A stretch of 34,424 nt of DNA, from positions 1 through 34,424 of the forward strand of contig NZ_JADEWL010000070.1 of assembly GCF_015207665.1 (NCBI RefSeq). The letters run 5' to 3'. Positions within the stretch are counted from its first letter, which is position 1. Every line of letters starts with the position of its first letter. Of this stretch, positions 26,073 through 33,398 are shown one piece after another. Origin of the DNA: Plectonema cf. radiosum LEGE 06105 (GTDB lineage Bacteria; Cyanobacteriota; Cyanobacteriia; Cyanobacteriales; Nostocaceae). Under the pieces are notes generated by a model. It made no database searches, was not told where the DNA came from, and saw nothing but the letters and a program-made list of their open reading frames with translations. Both the position numbers and the translations under genes were made by a program.

Positions 26073-26759
26073 ATGACTACTTCAAATAATCCAATCAATC
26101 AACAACTCGTACCAACTCAACGAACTCAAATTAAAAGATTACCAAAACGCGGTAATTATGAAACTCAAGTTATTTATAATATTTTAGATGAAGCTTTAAT
26201 TTGTCATGTGGGATTTACGGTAGATAATCAACCGTTTGTGATTCCCACTGCTTACGGAAGAGTTGCAGACAAACTTTATATTCATGGTTCACCAGCAAGT
26301 CGAATGTTGCGTAATTTAACTCAAGGTATTGAAGTTTGTGTTACAGTCACTCTTTTAGATGGACTTGTACTAGCACGTTCTGCTTTTCATCACTCGATGA
26401 ATTATCGTTCTGTAGTAATATTTGGTATGGCAAGTCTAGTCAATGATACTGAAGAAAAAAATGCAGCGCTACGAGCTTTTACTGAACAGGTAATACCTCA
26501 AAGATGGGAAGAAGTACGTCAACCGAGCAAACAAGAGTTACAGGGAACAATGGTGCTTTCTCTACCTTTAAATGAAGCATCAGCAAAGATACGAACGGGT
26601 AATCCTGTGGATGATGAATCAGATTATAATTTACCAGTTTGGGCTGGTGTTTTGCCGTTGCAGATGGTTGCAGGTAAAGCTATTAATGATCAGCGCTTGA
26701 TTGAAGGAATTGAAATTCCCGATTATGTGCGGAATTATCGCGAAGCACGCAATTTATAA
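26073..26759 (+). CDS. FMN-binding split-barrel protein (pyridoxamine 5'-phosphate oxidase-like, NimA-related)
   Basis: The 228-residue protein matches the Pyridox_ox_2 type of split-barrel flavoproteins. Conserved segments are KRGNYETQVIYNILDEALIC, the barrel strands VGFTVDNQPFVIPTAYGRV, LYIHGSPASRMLRNL, and the SAFHHSMNYRSVVIFG block typical of this group. The long C-terminal part includes DDESDYNLPVWAGVLPLQ. Such proteins bind FMN or haem and act as reductases of unknown substrates; NimA reduces nitroimidazoles, but that function should not be assumed here. It is not a true PdxH. The gene lies 41 bp after the GNAT gene and 74 bp before the BASS transporter gene, so the three could be one transcript. 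Confidence 0.87.
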   Translation: MTTSNNPINQQLVPTQRTQIKRLPKRGNYETQVIYNILDEALICHVGFTVDNQPFVIPTAYGRVADKLYIHGSPASRMLRNLTQGIEVCVTVTLLDGLVLARSAFHHSMNYRSVVIFGMASLVNDTEEKNAALRAFTEQVIPQRWEEVRQPSKQELQGTMVLSLPLNEASAKIRTGNPVDDESDYNLPVWAGVLPLQMVAGKAINDQRLIEGIEIPDYVRNYREARNL

Positions 26760-26833
26760 AAACACCTTGACAATGACTGCATAACCTCTGTCGTAATCAA
26801 CCTATATTATTCAAGTAGTCATAATTAATTACG

Positions 26834-27730
26834 ATGGAAGCTTCTTTTTTCACAGCTGTTTTTTTACCCGTCGCTTTAGCAGTAATTATGCTAGGAATGG
26901 GTTTATCTTTAGTTCCTGATGACTTCCTGCGGGTTGCAAAGTACCCCAAAGCTGTCGCGGTAGCTTTGATTAATCAATTAATAATTTTACCTGCGATCGC
27001 GTTTGTAATTGCCAAAGTTATCCCGATGCCAAATTATATCGCAGTTGGATTGTTGATTTTGGCGCTTTGTCCGGGAGGAGCTACATCGAATTTAATTACT
27101 TATTTCGCTCAAGGGGATGTAGCACTTTCTGTGACTCTCACGGCTTTGAGCAGTACCATCACAGTGTTTACAATCCCGGTTGCATCAAATTTAGCGCTGC
27201 AATATTTTATCGGCACAACAGCCGCGATAAGCAGCAGGCTTGACGCTTCGCGTATCACGCTACCAATTGGCACGACTATGTTACAAATTTTTGCGATCGC
27301 TTTACTACCAATCGGTTTGGGAATGTCAATCAAACAACGATTTCCCGAATTTGCATTCAGGTTGGAAAAAGTTACCAGTAAAATTGCGATCGCGTTTTTA
27401 ATTTTGATAATTTCTGGTTTAATTATCCGTGAATGGTCGCGTTTACCGGGGTTTATCGCTCAAGTCGGGATTGCAGTTGTCTTGTTAAATATCTCGGCAA
27501 TGATGGTAGGGTTTTATATTAGTAAGTTATTTAACTTAAGTATTCCTCAACAAATTTGCATTGCTATAGAAGTAGGATTCCAAAACGGAACTTTAGCAAT
27601 CACTATAACTGCGGGATTATTAAATAACCCTGATATGGCAATTCCTGCGGCAATTTATAGTTTATTTATGTATATTACTGGTTTGCTGACTATCTACTAT
27701 GGTCGTAGATACATATCCGCAACTAGTTGA
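26834..27730 (+). CDS. Bile acid:sodium symporter (BASS) family transporter
   Basis: The 298-residue inner-membrane protein has about nine hydrophobic helices. Family motifs are ILALCPGGATSNLITYFAQG (75-94), with the unwound-helix CPGG, STITVFTIP (107-115), and EVGFQNGTLAI in the second half, whose Gln-Asn and Glu help bind Na+. Substrates of bacterial members include organic anions and pyruvate-like compounds, so the cargo is open. Residues about 132-142 (ISSRLDASRIT) break the expected loop between TTA and LPIGTTML and are encoded by a DNA stretch unlike its surroundings (see findings). The ATG start at 26834 is the first in frame. Confidence 0.9.
   Translation: MEASFFTAVFLPVALAVIMLGMGLSLVPDDFLRVAKYPKAVAVALINQLIILPAIAFVIAKVIPMPNYIAVGLLILALCPGGATSNLITYFAQGDVALSVTLTALSSTITVFTIPVASNLALQYFIGTTAAISSRLDASRITLPIGTTMLQIFAIALLPIGLGMSIKQRFPEFAFRLEKVTSKIAIAFLILIISGLIIREWSRLPGFIAQVGIAVVLLNISAMMVGFYISKLFNLSIPQQICIAIEVGFQNGTLAITITAGLLNNPDMAIPAAIYSLFMYITGLLTIYYGRRYISATS
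27230..27259 (+). repeat. Probable short in-frame insertion in the BASS gene
   Basis: About 30 bp, containing GACGCTTCGCGTATCACG, code for SSRLDASRIT. The segment is more GC-rich than its flanks and resembles dispersed cyanobacterial repeats of the CGCTTCGCGT type. It adds 10 residues in a loop without changing the frame. This is inference from family memory and base composition. Confidence 0.45.
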
Positions 27731-27752
27731 CTGGAAAAGTGTTCTCAATTTA

Positions 27753-28322
27753 TCAACCAAATACAACATCTTCATAAACTCCGCTGATTTCCCCTTCAAA
27801 ATTAATACTTTGCAGTTGAAAATATTCATCTTCAAAAGTATAAGATTGTAATACCCAAAGCCCTTCATTGTTACGCCGAAAGCATTCAATTCTCTGACGT
27901 TTGACATTAATTAAAACGTACTCTTGAAGGGTTTCTAATAATTGATAATCGGCAAATTTATCACCTCTATCAAATGCTTCTGTTGAATCAGATAAAACTT
28001 CCACAATTAAGCAAGGGAATTTCTTTTCTGTGGTATTTTCTTTATCTCGTTCATCACAAGTAATCATGATATCAGGGTAATAATATCGATTTGATTTTTC
28101 GATGCGAGCTTTCATGTCGGAAATGTAAACTCGACAACCAGAACCCCTGACATGACTGCGGAGGAGTGTAGCTAAGTTTAATGAAACAGTTACATGAGCA
28201 TCATTAGCACCAGCCATTGCATAAGCATAACCATCGATGTATTCGTGTTTAACATCGCTTTCTAATTCCAATTGGAGGTATTCTTCTGGGGTGATGTAAT
28301 TTTGTTGTGGGGATGCGACCAT
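27753..28322 (-). CDS. Uma2-family protein (putative PD-(D/E)xK nuclease, DUF820)
   Basis: From the ATG at 28322 the protein has 189 residues (MVASPQQNYITPEEYLQLE at the start). A TTG at 28355 would overlap the stop codon of the upstream gene and is less likely. The family pattern is present: ITPEEYLQLELESDVKHEYIDG, then YYYPDIMITCDE with the conserved Asp, then CLIVEVLSDSTEAFDRGDKF with the Glu-x-Leu core, which is the nuclease-like catalytic triad. Uma2 proteins are strongly expanded in cyanobacteria and their role is unknown. It is 29 bp downstream of the ferritin-like gene on the same strand, so co-transcription is likely. Confidence 0.9.
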   Translation of the reverse strand: MVASPQQNYITPEEYLQLELESDVKHEYIDGYAYAMAGANDAHVTVSLNLATLLRSHVRGSGCRVYISDMKARIEKSNRYYYPDIMITCDERDKENTTEKKFPCLIVEVLSDSTEAFDRGDKFADYQLLETLQEYVLINVKRQRIECFRRNNEGLWVLQSYTFEDEYFQLQSINFEGEISGVYEDVVFG

Positions 28323-28351
28323 TTTTTTTAAGTTTAAAAAGACTATTTTTA

Positions 28352-29113
28352 TCAAACAACTATCAATTCGGTTTCTTTATCAGATGATTCATCATCTTCT
28401 ACTAAAGAACGTGCATTATCTTTACCCTGTAACTTGTTAGTAATATACGCTGTTATGGCATTTACTTTGCGCGATCGCCATTCATCAACTAATTGCTCTA
28501 CTTGGGTTACGCTCATTCGTCGTGTCATTGCTTCGTGAAGATATGCTGCATGGGTTGTTTCATCTTTGGCAATGCTGAGCATTCTTAATTTAAGGTGACG
28601 TGATTTGGAGTCATTATCGGGTAAAACTTTCGCCATTCGAGCAAAATCTTTGCTTGCATCCAACTCTAATATATAAGTGCTAGCCATAAACACATTCCAA
28701 TCAATGGATTCTGCTTTTAATTGTTCTGAAGAATAACCTTCATAGTATGTAGCAAAAAAGGGACTTCGACGTGGTTTTGATTTTTTCTCGGTTGTGTTTT
28801 CTTCCCTTGTTTCTGATGACTGATTTTTAAAGTCTCTGACTTTTTTGTCAAGTTGTTTAAGCGCGATCGCAAAAATTTGTCCGTGTTTATTTTCGTCTTT
28901 TGCGTGAAGAGCTAATTTCTCCGCAAGCCATGTATCACCTTCTTTTGCAGCTCGTTGACTGAGGTTAGTTAAAAAAGGAACGGAACCCGATTCTGCTAGT
29001 TGAAATCCGGCTAAAATATTTGGACGGGTTTTAATATCCCGAATTTGCAAAGCACTAAAATAAGCACTTGCACCAGAACCAGCTAAATGCATGATATAGG
29101 TAAGAAGATTCAT
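28352..29113 (-). CDS. Ferritin-like diiron-carboxylate protein
   Basis: The 253-residue protein shows the full set of ferritin-like diiron ligands: Glu41 (LAESGS), Glu74 and His77 (DENKH), Glu150 (ILELD), Glu185 and His188 (DETTH). Two helix pairs of about 40 residues each are separated by a charged, probably disordered insert (about 95-120; EENTTEKKSKPRRSP). The C-terminal tail is Asp/Glu-rich. Related folds include MiaE-type hydroxylases and ferritin storage proteins; I cannot tell which reaction applies. The ATG at 29113 is taken as the start, with another ATG at codon 8. The upstream spacer is TTAGTTATT-rich. It precedes the Uma2 gene. Confidence 0.78.
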   Translation of the reverse strand: MNLLTYIMHLAGSGASAYFSALQIRDIKTRPNILAGFQLAESGSVPFLTNLSQRAAKEGDTWLAEKLALHAKDENKHGQIFAIALKQLDKKVRDFKNQSSETREENTTEKKSKPRRSPFFATYYEGYSSEQLKAESIDWNVFMASTYILELDASKDFARMAKVLPDNDSKSRHLKLRMLSIAKDETTHAAYLHEAMTRRMSVTQVEQLVDEWRSRKVNAITAYITNKLQGKDNARSLVEDDESSDKETELIVV

Positions 29114-29186
29114 AGTTATTTGTTAGTTATTAGTTGTTAATTATTAGTGATTATTTGAATATTTTTCATTTGTCCGATACAGTCGC

Positions 29187-29540
29187 TTAATTATCGGTAT
29201 TTTCTAATTGAGAAACTCGCTTTTGTAACTGATTAACATCCTGTCTTAATTCAATTACTAAAGTTGATAATCTATCAAACATTTTATCACGTTCTGATTG
29301 CGATAATCTTCTACCAGAACGTTGCGATGGTAAAGAAGTATTGGGAATTTTTGGTGATGAACTACCTCGATTACCTTGCATTTCGATCCGATTTACTTGG
29401 GATTCTAAACGGTAAAATCTCGATTCTAAATTATTTAGACGCGACTCTAATAATCCAGAAACAGCGATATCGGTAAATAATCCACCCCAAATTATAATTA
29501 CTAAAATTATTACAGATAATAACTTTGCTAGATTAAACAT
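29187..29540 (-). CDS. Small membrane-anchored coiled-coil protein, unknown function
   Basis: With the ATG at 29540 the protein has 117 residues (MFNLAKLLSVIILVIIIW at the start). A longer frame to 29570 starts from an upstream ATG and adds 10 residues (MFITCLLIDQ). One hydrophobic helix covers about residues 4-20. Two coiled-coil segments follow, LESRLNNLESRFYRLESQ with a clear heptad pattern, and a C-terminal LRQDVNQLQKRVSQLEN. A Ser/Pro/Arg-rich linker joins them. It is probably a single-pass membrane protein that forms oligomers. No family recognised. The neighbours are the SDR-CIA30 gene, ending 29627, and the ferritin-like gene, both on the same strand. Confidence 0.72.
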   Translation of the reverse strand: MFNLAKLLSVIILVIIIWGGLFTDIAVSGLLESRLNNLESRFYRLESQVNRIEMQGNRGSSSPKIPNTSLPSQRSGRRLSQSERDKMFDRLSTLVIELRQDVNQLQKRVSQLENTDN

Positions 29541-29598
29541 TTGATCAATTAGTAAACAAGTAATAAACAAACAGAAGATAATTATTATTAAATCCTAA

Positions 29599-29640
29599 CA
29601 ATTACCTATCTCCCATTACCAATTACCTATCCCCCATTCA
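29599..29640. repeat. Two-copy 21-bp direct repeat covering the SDR-CIA30 stop codon
   Basis: CAATTACCTATCTCCCATTAC is followed by CAATTACCTATCCCCCATTC at a 21-bp period. The second copy contains the TAG stop (29627-29629) and the last Gly codons of the SDR-CIA30 protein. Confidence 0.75.
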
Positions 29641-31084
29641 CAGTTTTAAATAATTTATCCCAATCGATATAACTTGCGTTATTTTCTCCTTGCTTTACCT
29701 CAAAAGTAACATTACAAGCTGATGGCTCTTGTAAGGCTTGTACACAAAGTTTAGCAATATCTTCACGGCTAATTTTGCCCCTAATATTATCACCTTGCTC
29801 CAAAATTAATTCTTTACCACCTGGTTCTTCTGTCAAAGCACATGGTCTAATTATAGTGTAAGGAATTCCACTTGCTCTTAAAGTATCTTCTCCTTTCAAT
29901 TTCCATGTTAAAATTCCTCCAAGTTGGTCGTTTAATTTGACTGCTGGTGGTTCTTCTTCTAAGTTTATACCTGGTCTTCCCGGACGAGTTACTCCTGCTG
30001 AACTTACTAAAATAAATTGCGGTAGGGTTTGTCCTCCGTAAGCTTTAATTGTTTCGACTTCTAAAGCAAAAGCACCTGGAGAAAAGTGAGGATTTAATTC
30101 TCCATCATATTCAAATTTGCTCAACATTAATTGAAAAGAACAAATTTTATTAACGTCAATTGTCGAAGCATCTTTTACAGTTTTGGCGCGAAAAACCGGA
30201 ATTAATTCTGTAAAAGGAATCTTAATATTTATCCAAGTATCTGCTTGAGTATCGCAGGAATAACAATAGCCCATACCATCCCAATTCGTTTCTGTACGCA
30301 AAATGAATTTGTAGCGTTTTCCATCTCCTTTAACTCGTATTTCTACACCTTGATAACCAGATAAATTAAAAGATGGGTCAAAATTTTTGGTTCTAACTGA
30401 AGCAAATCCCCCGGAATTTTCTGTGGAAACATTACCAAAAAATACAGCTTTACCTGAAGACAATTGAATATTACTCTGACTAACTCCACCCATAACTACA
30501 TCATCTACCGCACCCCAAATATTTTTAATTTCCATGGATGGATTACTAAAGTCAAATATTAACTTTTCGTTTGATGGCGGCAAATTTTTACTAACAGCTT
30601 CGATTAAGTTTTTTACACCTTTATATTCTACATTTTCTGGAGTGTCACCAACAATTTCTGGCATATAAAATTTAATGCCTTGATTGTATTTTGCCCTATC
30701 CGGTGTATCTCCTTCTACTGGTTGTACTCGCACCGCAGTACAACAAATAACTGCTTGGATATTCGTGGTTACAAGGGAATTTAAAGTTTCTGGTTGGGTA
30801 ATATCTCCAACTATAAAATCGGCTTTATCGTCAACTATTGAACTGGCTTTATCAATATCACGCACTAGACATCTTACTTTGTAACCTTTTTCAATTAGCC
30901 GTTTTACAACTCTTCTTCCCACACCACCCGTTGCACCTGCTACTAATACAGCACCCATTTCTTTTGCTCCAATTAATTGATTTCTATTTTCCTTATCACT
31001 TGTGAATAAATCTTGTACCCAGTTAAGTAAAGGGATTACTTCAAAAAAGGTTATAGTTTTCACAAATCTGTTTAAATTCCACAT
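29627..31084 (-). CDS. NAD(P)-binding SDR protein with an inserted CIA30 domain
   Basis: The 485-residue protein is built in three parts. Residues about 46-165 form the first half of an atypical SDR Rossmann fold (VLVAGATGGVGRRVV at 46-60, RCLVRDIDKA, FIVGDITQPETL). Residues about 175-348 form a CIA30 domain (FDFSNPSMEIKNIWGAVDDV, VMGGVSQS, GGFASVRTKNF). From about 355 the SDR fold resumes (FILVSSAGVTRPG, GIPYTIIRPCAL) to the end. The same layout is found in plant HCF173, a psbA translation/stability factor, and in cyanobacterial relatives; a photosystem II role is therefore possible but not shown. The SDR catalytic YxxxK is not seen, so binding rather than catalysis is likely. Residues 1-40 are a short extension with a hydrophobic stretch. 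Confidence 0.88.
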   Translation of the reverse strand: MWNLNRFVKTITFFEVIPLLNWVQDLFTSDKENRNQLIGAKEMGAVLVAGATGGVGRRVVKRLIEKGYKVRCLVRDIDKASSIVDDKADFIVGDITQPETLNSLVTTNIQAVICCTAVRVQPVEGDTPDRAKYNQGIKFYMPEIVGDTPENVEYKGVKNLIEAVSKNLPPSNEKLIFDFSNPSMEIKNIWGAVDDVVMGGVSQSNIQLSSGKAVFFGNVSTENSGGFASVRTKNFDPSFNLSGYQGVEIRVKGDGKRYKFILRTETNWDGMGYCYSCDTQADTWINIKIPFTELIPVFRAKTVKDASTIDVNKICSFQLMLSKFEYDGELNPHFSPGAFALEVETIKAYGGQTLPQFILVSSAGVTRPGRPGINLEEEPPAVKLNDQLGGILTWKLKGEDTLRASGIPYTIIRPCALTEEPGGKELILEQGDNIRGKISREDIAKLCVQALQEPSACNVTFEVKQGENNASYIDWDKLFKTVNGG

Positions 31085-31517
31085 ATTTCAATTATCAGTT
31101 TTCCTCAAATAATTTATATCTATGATTTTTCAATTATTTTTAATTCCATCAAATTAAATTTCCATTCATGCACGAGTAAAGTAATCATACCTATGATAGA
31201 AAAAATATACTCCTGAGTACCAAATTTAGATTTATGTTAATTTTTAATTATAATTCTTGCTCGCAAAATCGGATTTACATTAAAAATTGTATATTAAAAT
31301 GAACTTACATTCAAATGGATGAATTGATTTACTTTAATATTTTTCATTATGTAACTTAATTTGTACAGTTTAAACAAACATAGTACCTAAAACCACAAAC
31401 CCGATTTAAAATCTTTAAATGTGTAAGTGTAGCTTCGTTTAGCTTCTAATATATAGCCTTCTCCTTTGACTTCTAGCAAATTCAGAAATTATTTCAAAAA
31501 TTAGTTAAGTTAATTTT
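31085..31517. other. Divergent intergenic region without a recognisable feature
   Basis: This 433-bp, strongly AT-rich spacer separates the SDR-CIA30 gene and the HugZ-like gene and should hold both promoters. I found no RNA gene, palindrome above 8 bp, tandem array or clear -10/-35 pair. Confidence 0.4.
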
Positions 31518-32009
31518 ATGAATCAATTAGAAAAAGCGACAGCAGAATACCAGCAGTTTACCCAACAAATCCAAAGTATTATTATTAGTACGGTAAATAA
31601 TCAGGGAATGCCTAATGGTAGTTATACTCCCTTTGTAATGGACGAATTCAAAAATATTTATATTTACGTTAGCGGGCTTTCAACACATACGCAAAATCTC
31701 AACATTAACCCTAGGTTAAGTGTTTTGTTTATTGAAGATGAAGCGAAAACCTCACAAATATTTGCTCGTCGGAGACTCAGTTATGATTGTAGCGCGAGTT
31801 TGATAGAGCGCGAAACTGATGAATGGAAAAAAATAGTGGATAAATTCCAAACTCGTTTTGGTGAAATTATTGAAATGTTGCGCGGTTTAGCCGATTTTCG
31901 GATTTTTAAGCTAACTCCCCATAACGGTCGTTTCGTAATTGGATTCGGAGCAGCTTATCATATTAGTGGCGACAATCTCGACAAACTTGTGCAAATCAGT
32001 AAACAATGA
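31518..32009 (+). CDS. HugZ/HutZ-like haem-utilisation split-barrel protein
   Basis: The 163-residue protein is a single split-barrel domain. The features that point to the HugZ/HutZ haem-degrading group are IEDEAKTSQIFARRRLSYDC (the IEDE...FARRR block near 74-92) and the C-terminal LADFRIFKLTPHNGRFVIGFGAAYHI, where the GRF...GFGxA segment is characteristic. The N-terminus reads ATAEYQQFTQQIQSIIISTV and SYTPFVMDEFKNIYIYVSGL. Family members bind haem and cleave it or act in iron acquisition; activity here is inference. It is shorter than HugZ proteins that carry an extra C-terminal domain. A heptamer repeat array follows directly and the hydrolase gene starts 129 bp downstream. Confidence 0.85.
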   Translation: MNQLEKATAEYQQFTQQIQSIIISTVNNQGMPNGSYTPFVMDEFKNIYIYVSGLSTHTQNLNINPRLSVLFIEDEAKTSQIFARRRLSYDCSASLIERETDEWKKIVDKFQTRFGEIIEMLRGLADFRIFKLTPHNGRFVIGFGAAYHISGDNLDKLVQISKQ

Positions 32010-32011
32010 AT

Positions 32012-32052
32012 AAAGGTCAAAGGTCAAAGGTTAAAGGTTAAAGGTTAAAGGG
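32012..32052. repeat. STRR heptamer array (AAAGGTY)n
   Basis: About five to six copies of AAAGGTC/AAAGGTT begin 2 bp after the HugZ-like stop codon. The same unit forms the array at 34319-34387. Confidence 0.9.
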
Positions 32053-32090
32053 AACGTGAGCATTACCAATCACTCAACTAATTGATAACG

Positions 32091-32131
32091 TCAACTGTCA
32101 ACTGTCCACTGTCAACTGTCAACTGTCAACT
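32091..32131. repeat. STRR heptamer array (TCAACTG)n before the hydrolase gene
   Basis: Six near-perfect copies of TCAACTG (one TCCACTG) end 7 bp before the hydrolase ATG at 32139. It is the complement-type unit of the CAGTTGA array at 4993-5019. A longer reading of the hydrolase from 32082 would translate this repeat and is rejected. Confidence 0.92.
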
Positions 32132-32138
32132 AACTCCT

Positions 32139-33032
32139 ATGCTTCAATTTCAACCTCCTGGCTTTGGGCATAAAATTATTCAAACATCCCTTGGAACAAT
32201 GGTTTATTACACTCAAACCGCTGCACCTTGGGATATTAATGAAAATTTACCTCCCTTAATTTTTCTACATAATTTTGGTGGTGGTGCCTCTGCTTATGAA
32301 TGGGCGAAAGTATACTCTGCTTTTGCTGGAACTCACCGTATTATTGCACCAGATTTAATCGGTTGGGGTGAATCTTCTCATCCGGTACGCAATTATCAAG
32401 TCAATGATTATATCACCACTATCAAAGAATTTATTAAACAAACTTGTCAAGAACCTGTAACAGTTATAGCCTCTTCTCTGACTGCTGCTTTGATTATTCG
32501 TCTTGCTATTCAACAACCGCAATTATTTAAAACCTTATTTCTCTCATGCCCTTCTGGATTTGATGATTTTGGACAAAGTAGCGGACGTAGACTTCCTTTA
32601 GAGGTTATAAATACACCACTTTTAGATAGTTTGATTTATAAATTGGGTGCGGAAAATGAGTTTGCCGTCAGGAATTTTTTACAAAGTTTCCTATTTGCAA
32701 AACCCGCACGTATATCAGAAGAAATTGTACAAGCTTATTTAGCTTCCGCTCAGCAACCTGATGCTAAATTTGCTGCTTTATCGTTTTTACGCGGTGATTT
32801 GTATTTTGATTTGAGTCTATATGTTAAACAACTCACCGTACCTACAGCAATACTCTGGGGTGAAAAAGCACAGTTTATTGATATGAACTTAGGAAAACGT
32901 TTAGCAGATTTAAATCCCAATACAATTAAAGATTTTCATGCCATACCCGATACTGGGGTACTACCACATTTGGAAATACCGGAAATTGTCATCGGTTTAT
33001 TAAGTAAGCATCTAAATTATCATTCAATTTAA
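32139..33032 (+). CDS. Alpha/beta-fold hydrolase
   Basis: From the ATG at 32139 the protein has 297 residues. Starting at 32082 would add 19 residues translated mostly from a heptamer array, so that start is rejected. The oxyanion-hole region is LIFLHNFGGGASAYEW (40-55). DLIGWGESSHP (72-82) is the usual strand-4 motif. The nucleophile elbow is VIASSLTAAL, with Ser113 in A-S-S-L-T instead of G-x-S-x-G. The likely catalytic acid is in WGEKAQFID, and the His is in GVLPHLEIP near the C-terminus. The triad looks complete but the substrate is unknown. Such hydrolases are common in cyanobacteria; haloalkane or ester substrates cannot be decided here. Confidence 0.88.
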   Translation: MLQFQPPGFGHKIIQTSLGTMVYYTQTAAPWDINENLPPLIFLHNFGGGASAYEWAKVYSAFAGTHRIIAPDLIGWGESSHPVRNYQVNDYITTIKEFIKQTCQEPVTVIASSLTAALIIRLAIQQPQLFKTLFLSCPSGFDDFGQSSGRRLPLEVINTPLLDSLIYKLGAENEFAVRNFLQSFLFAKPARISEEIVQAYLASAQQPDAKFAALSFLRGDLYFDLSLYVKQLTVPTAILWGEKAQFIDMNLGKRLADLNPNTIKDFHAIPDTGVLPHLEIPEIVIGLLSKHLNYHSI

Positions 33033-33190
33033 AATAATTGTTTAATTAAGTGTAGATAAAAATACAGTAATTAAGTATTTACTACAGCTATAAGTTTCGG
33101 AAATTTTATTTGTAATAAACTTTAAATAACTAATACTTGATAACTGTTTATTCATAAAGCGAATTTGGGAATACTGAATATTAAAGTAAT

Positions 33191-33334
33191 GTGTTTCCTA
33201 AATTAACTTATGCTACCGGCACAGTTCAAGTCTTTACAACTCCCCAAGGAAAATATACTCAATTCCTTATTAATGTGTCAATTCCAGATGTAAGAAGTCG
33301 GGTTTTTATGACTGTTTTCTCGTATTACCAATAG
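33191..33334 (+). pseudogene. Short protein-like frame disrupted by a palindrome, probable gene remnant
   Basis: Starting at the GTG at 33191 the frame encodes 47 residues. The first 33 look like an ordinary beta-rich protein (KLTYATGTVQVFTTPQGKY), but the last 14 are translated from the dispersed palindrome that begins at 33293. No ATG or ribosome-binding site is present and the frame is closed at 33182-33184 upstream. I cannot name the parent family. Confidence 0.4.
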
Positions 33335-33357
33335 AAGCTCGTAAAAACCCGACTTCT
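33293..33357. repeat. Large palindrome (AGAAGTCGGGTTTTTA arms)
   Basis: Perfect 16-bp arms at 33293-33308 and 33342-33357 surround a 33-bp loop. It is the best-preserved copy of the ACCCGACTTCT family. It lies between convergent genes and may terminate both. Confidence 0.85.
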
Positions 33358-33398
33358 GTGATTACTTAACCACTCCCTACTCCCTTATTACTGAATCC

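Larger units (their letters stand above)
33033..33398. other. Intergenic region with gene remnant and palindrome
   Basis: This 366-bp spacer between the convergent hydrolase and MoxR genes holds a short degraded frame (33191-33334) and a large palindrome (33293-33357) that it runs into. The first 150 bp are AT-rich and show nothing recognisable. Confidence 0.55.

Noticed and set aside
27753-29113. Shared NTTEKK hexapeptide in the Uma2 and ferritin-like proteins as a sign of duplication
   Set aside because: The underlying DNA uses different codons and the surrounding sequences are unrelated, so it is probably coincidence.
26073-32009. Two split-barrel flavoprotein-like genes and the MocR gene as a vitamin B6 cluster
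   Set aside because: Neither protein is a true PdxH by motif, and the genes are kilobases apart with unrelated genes between them.
32082-32138. Upstream start for the alpha/beta hydrolase
   Set aside because: The added residues are translated from the TCAACTG heptamer array.
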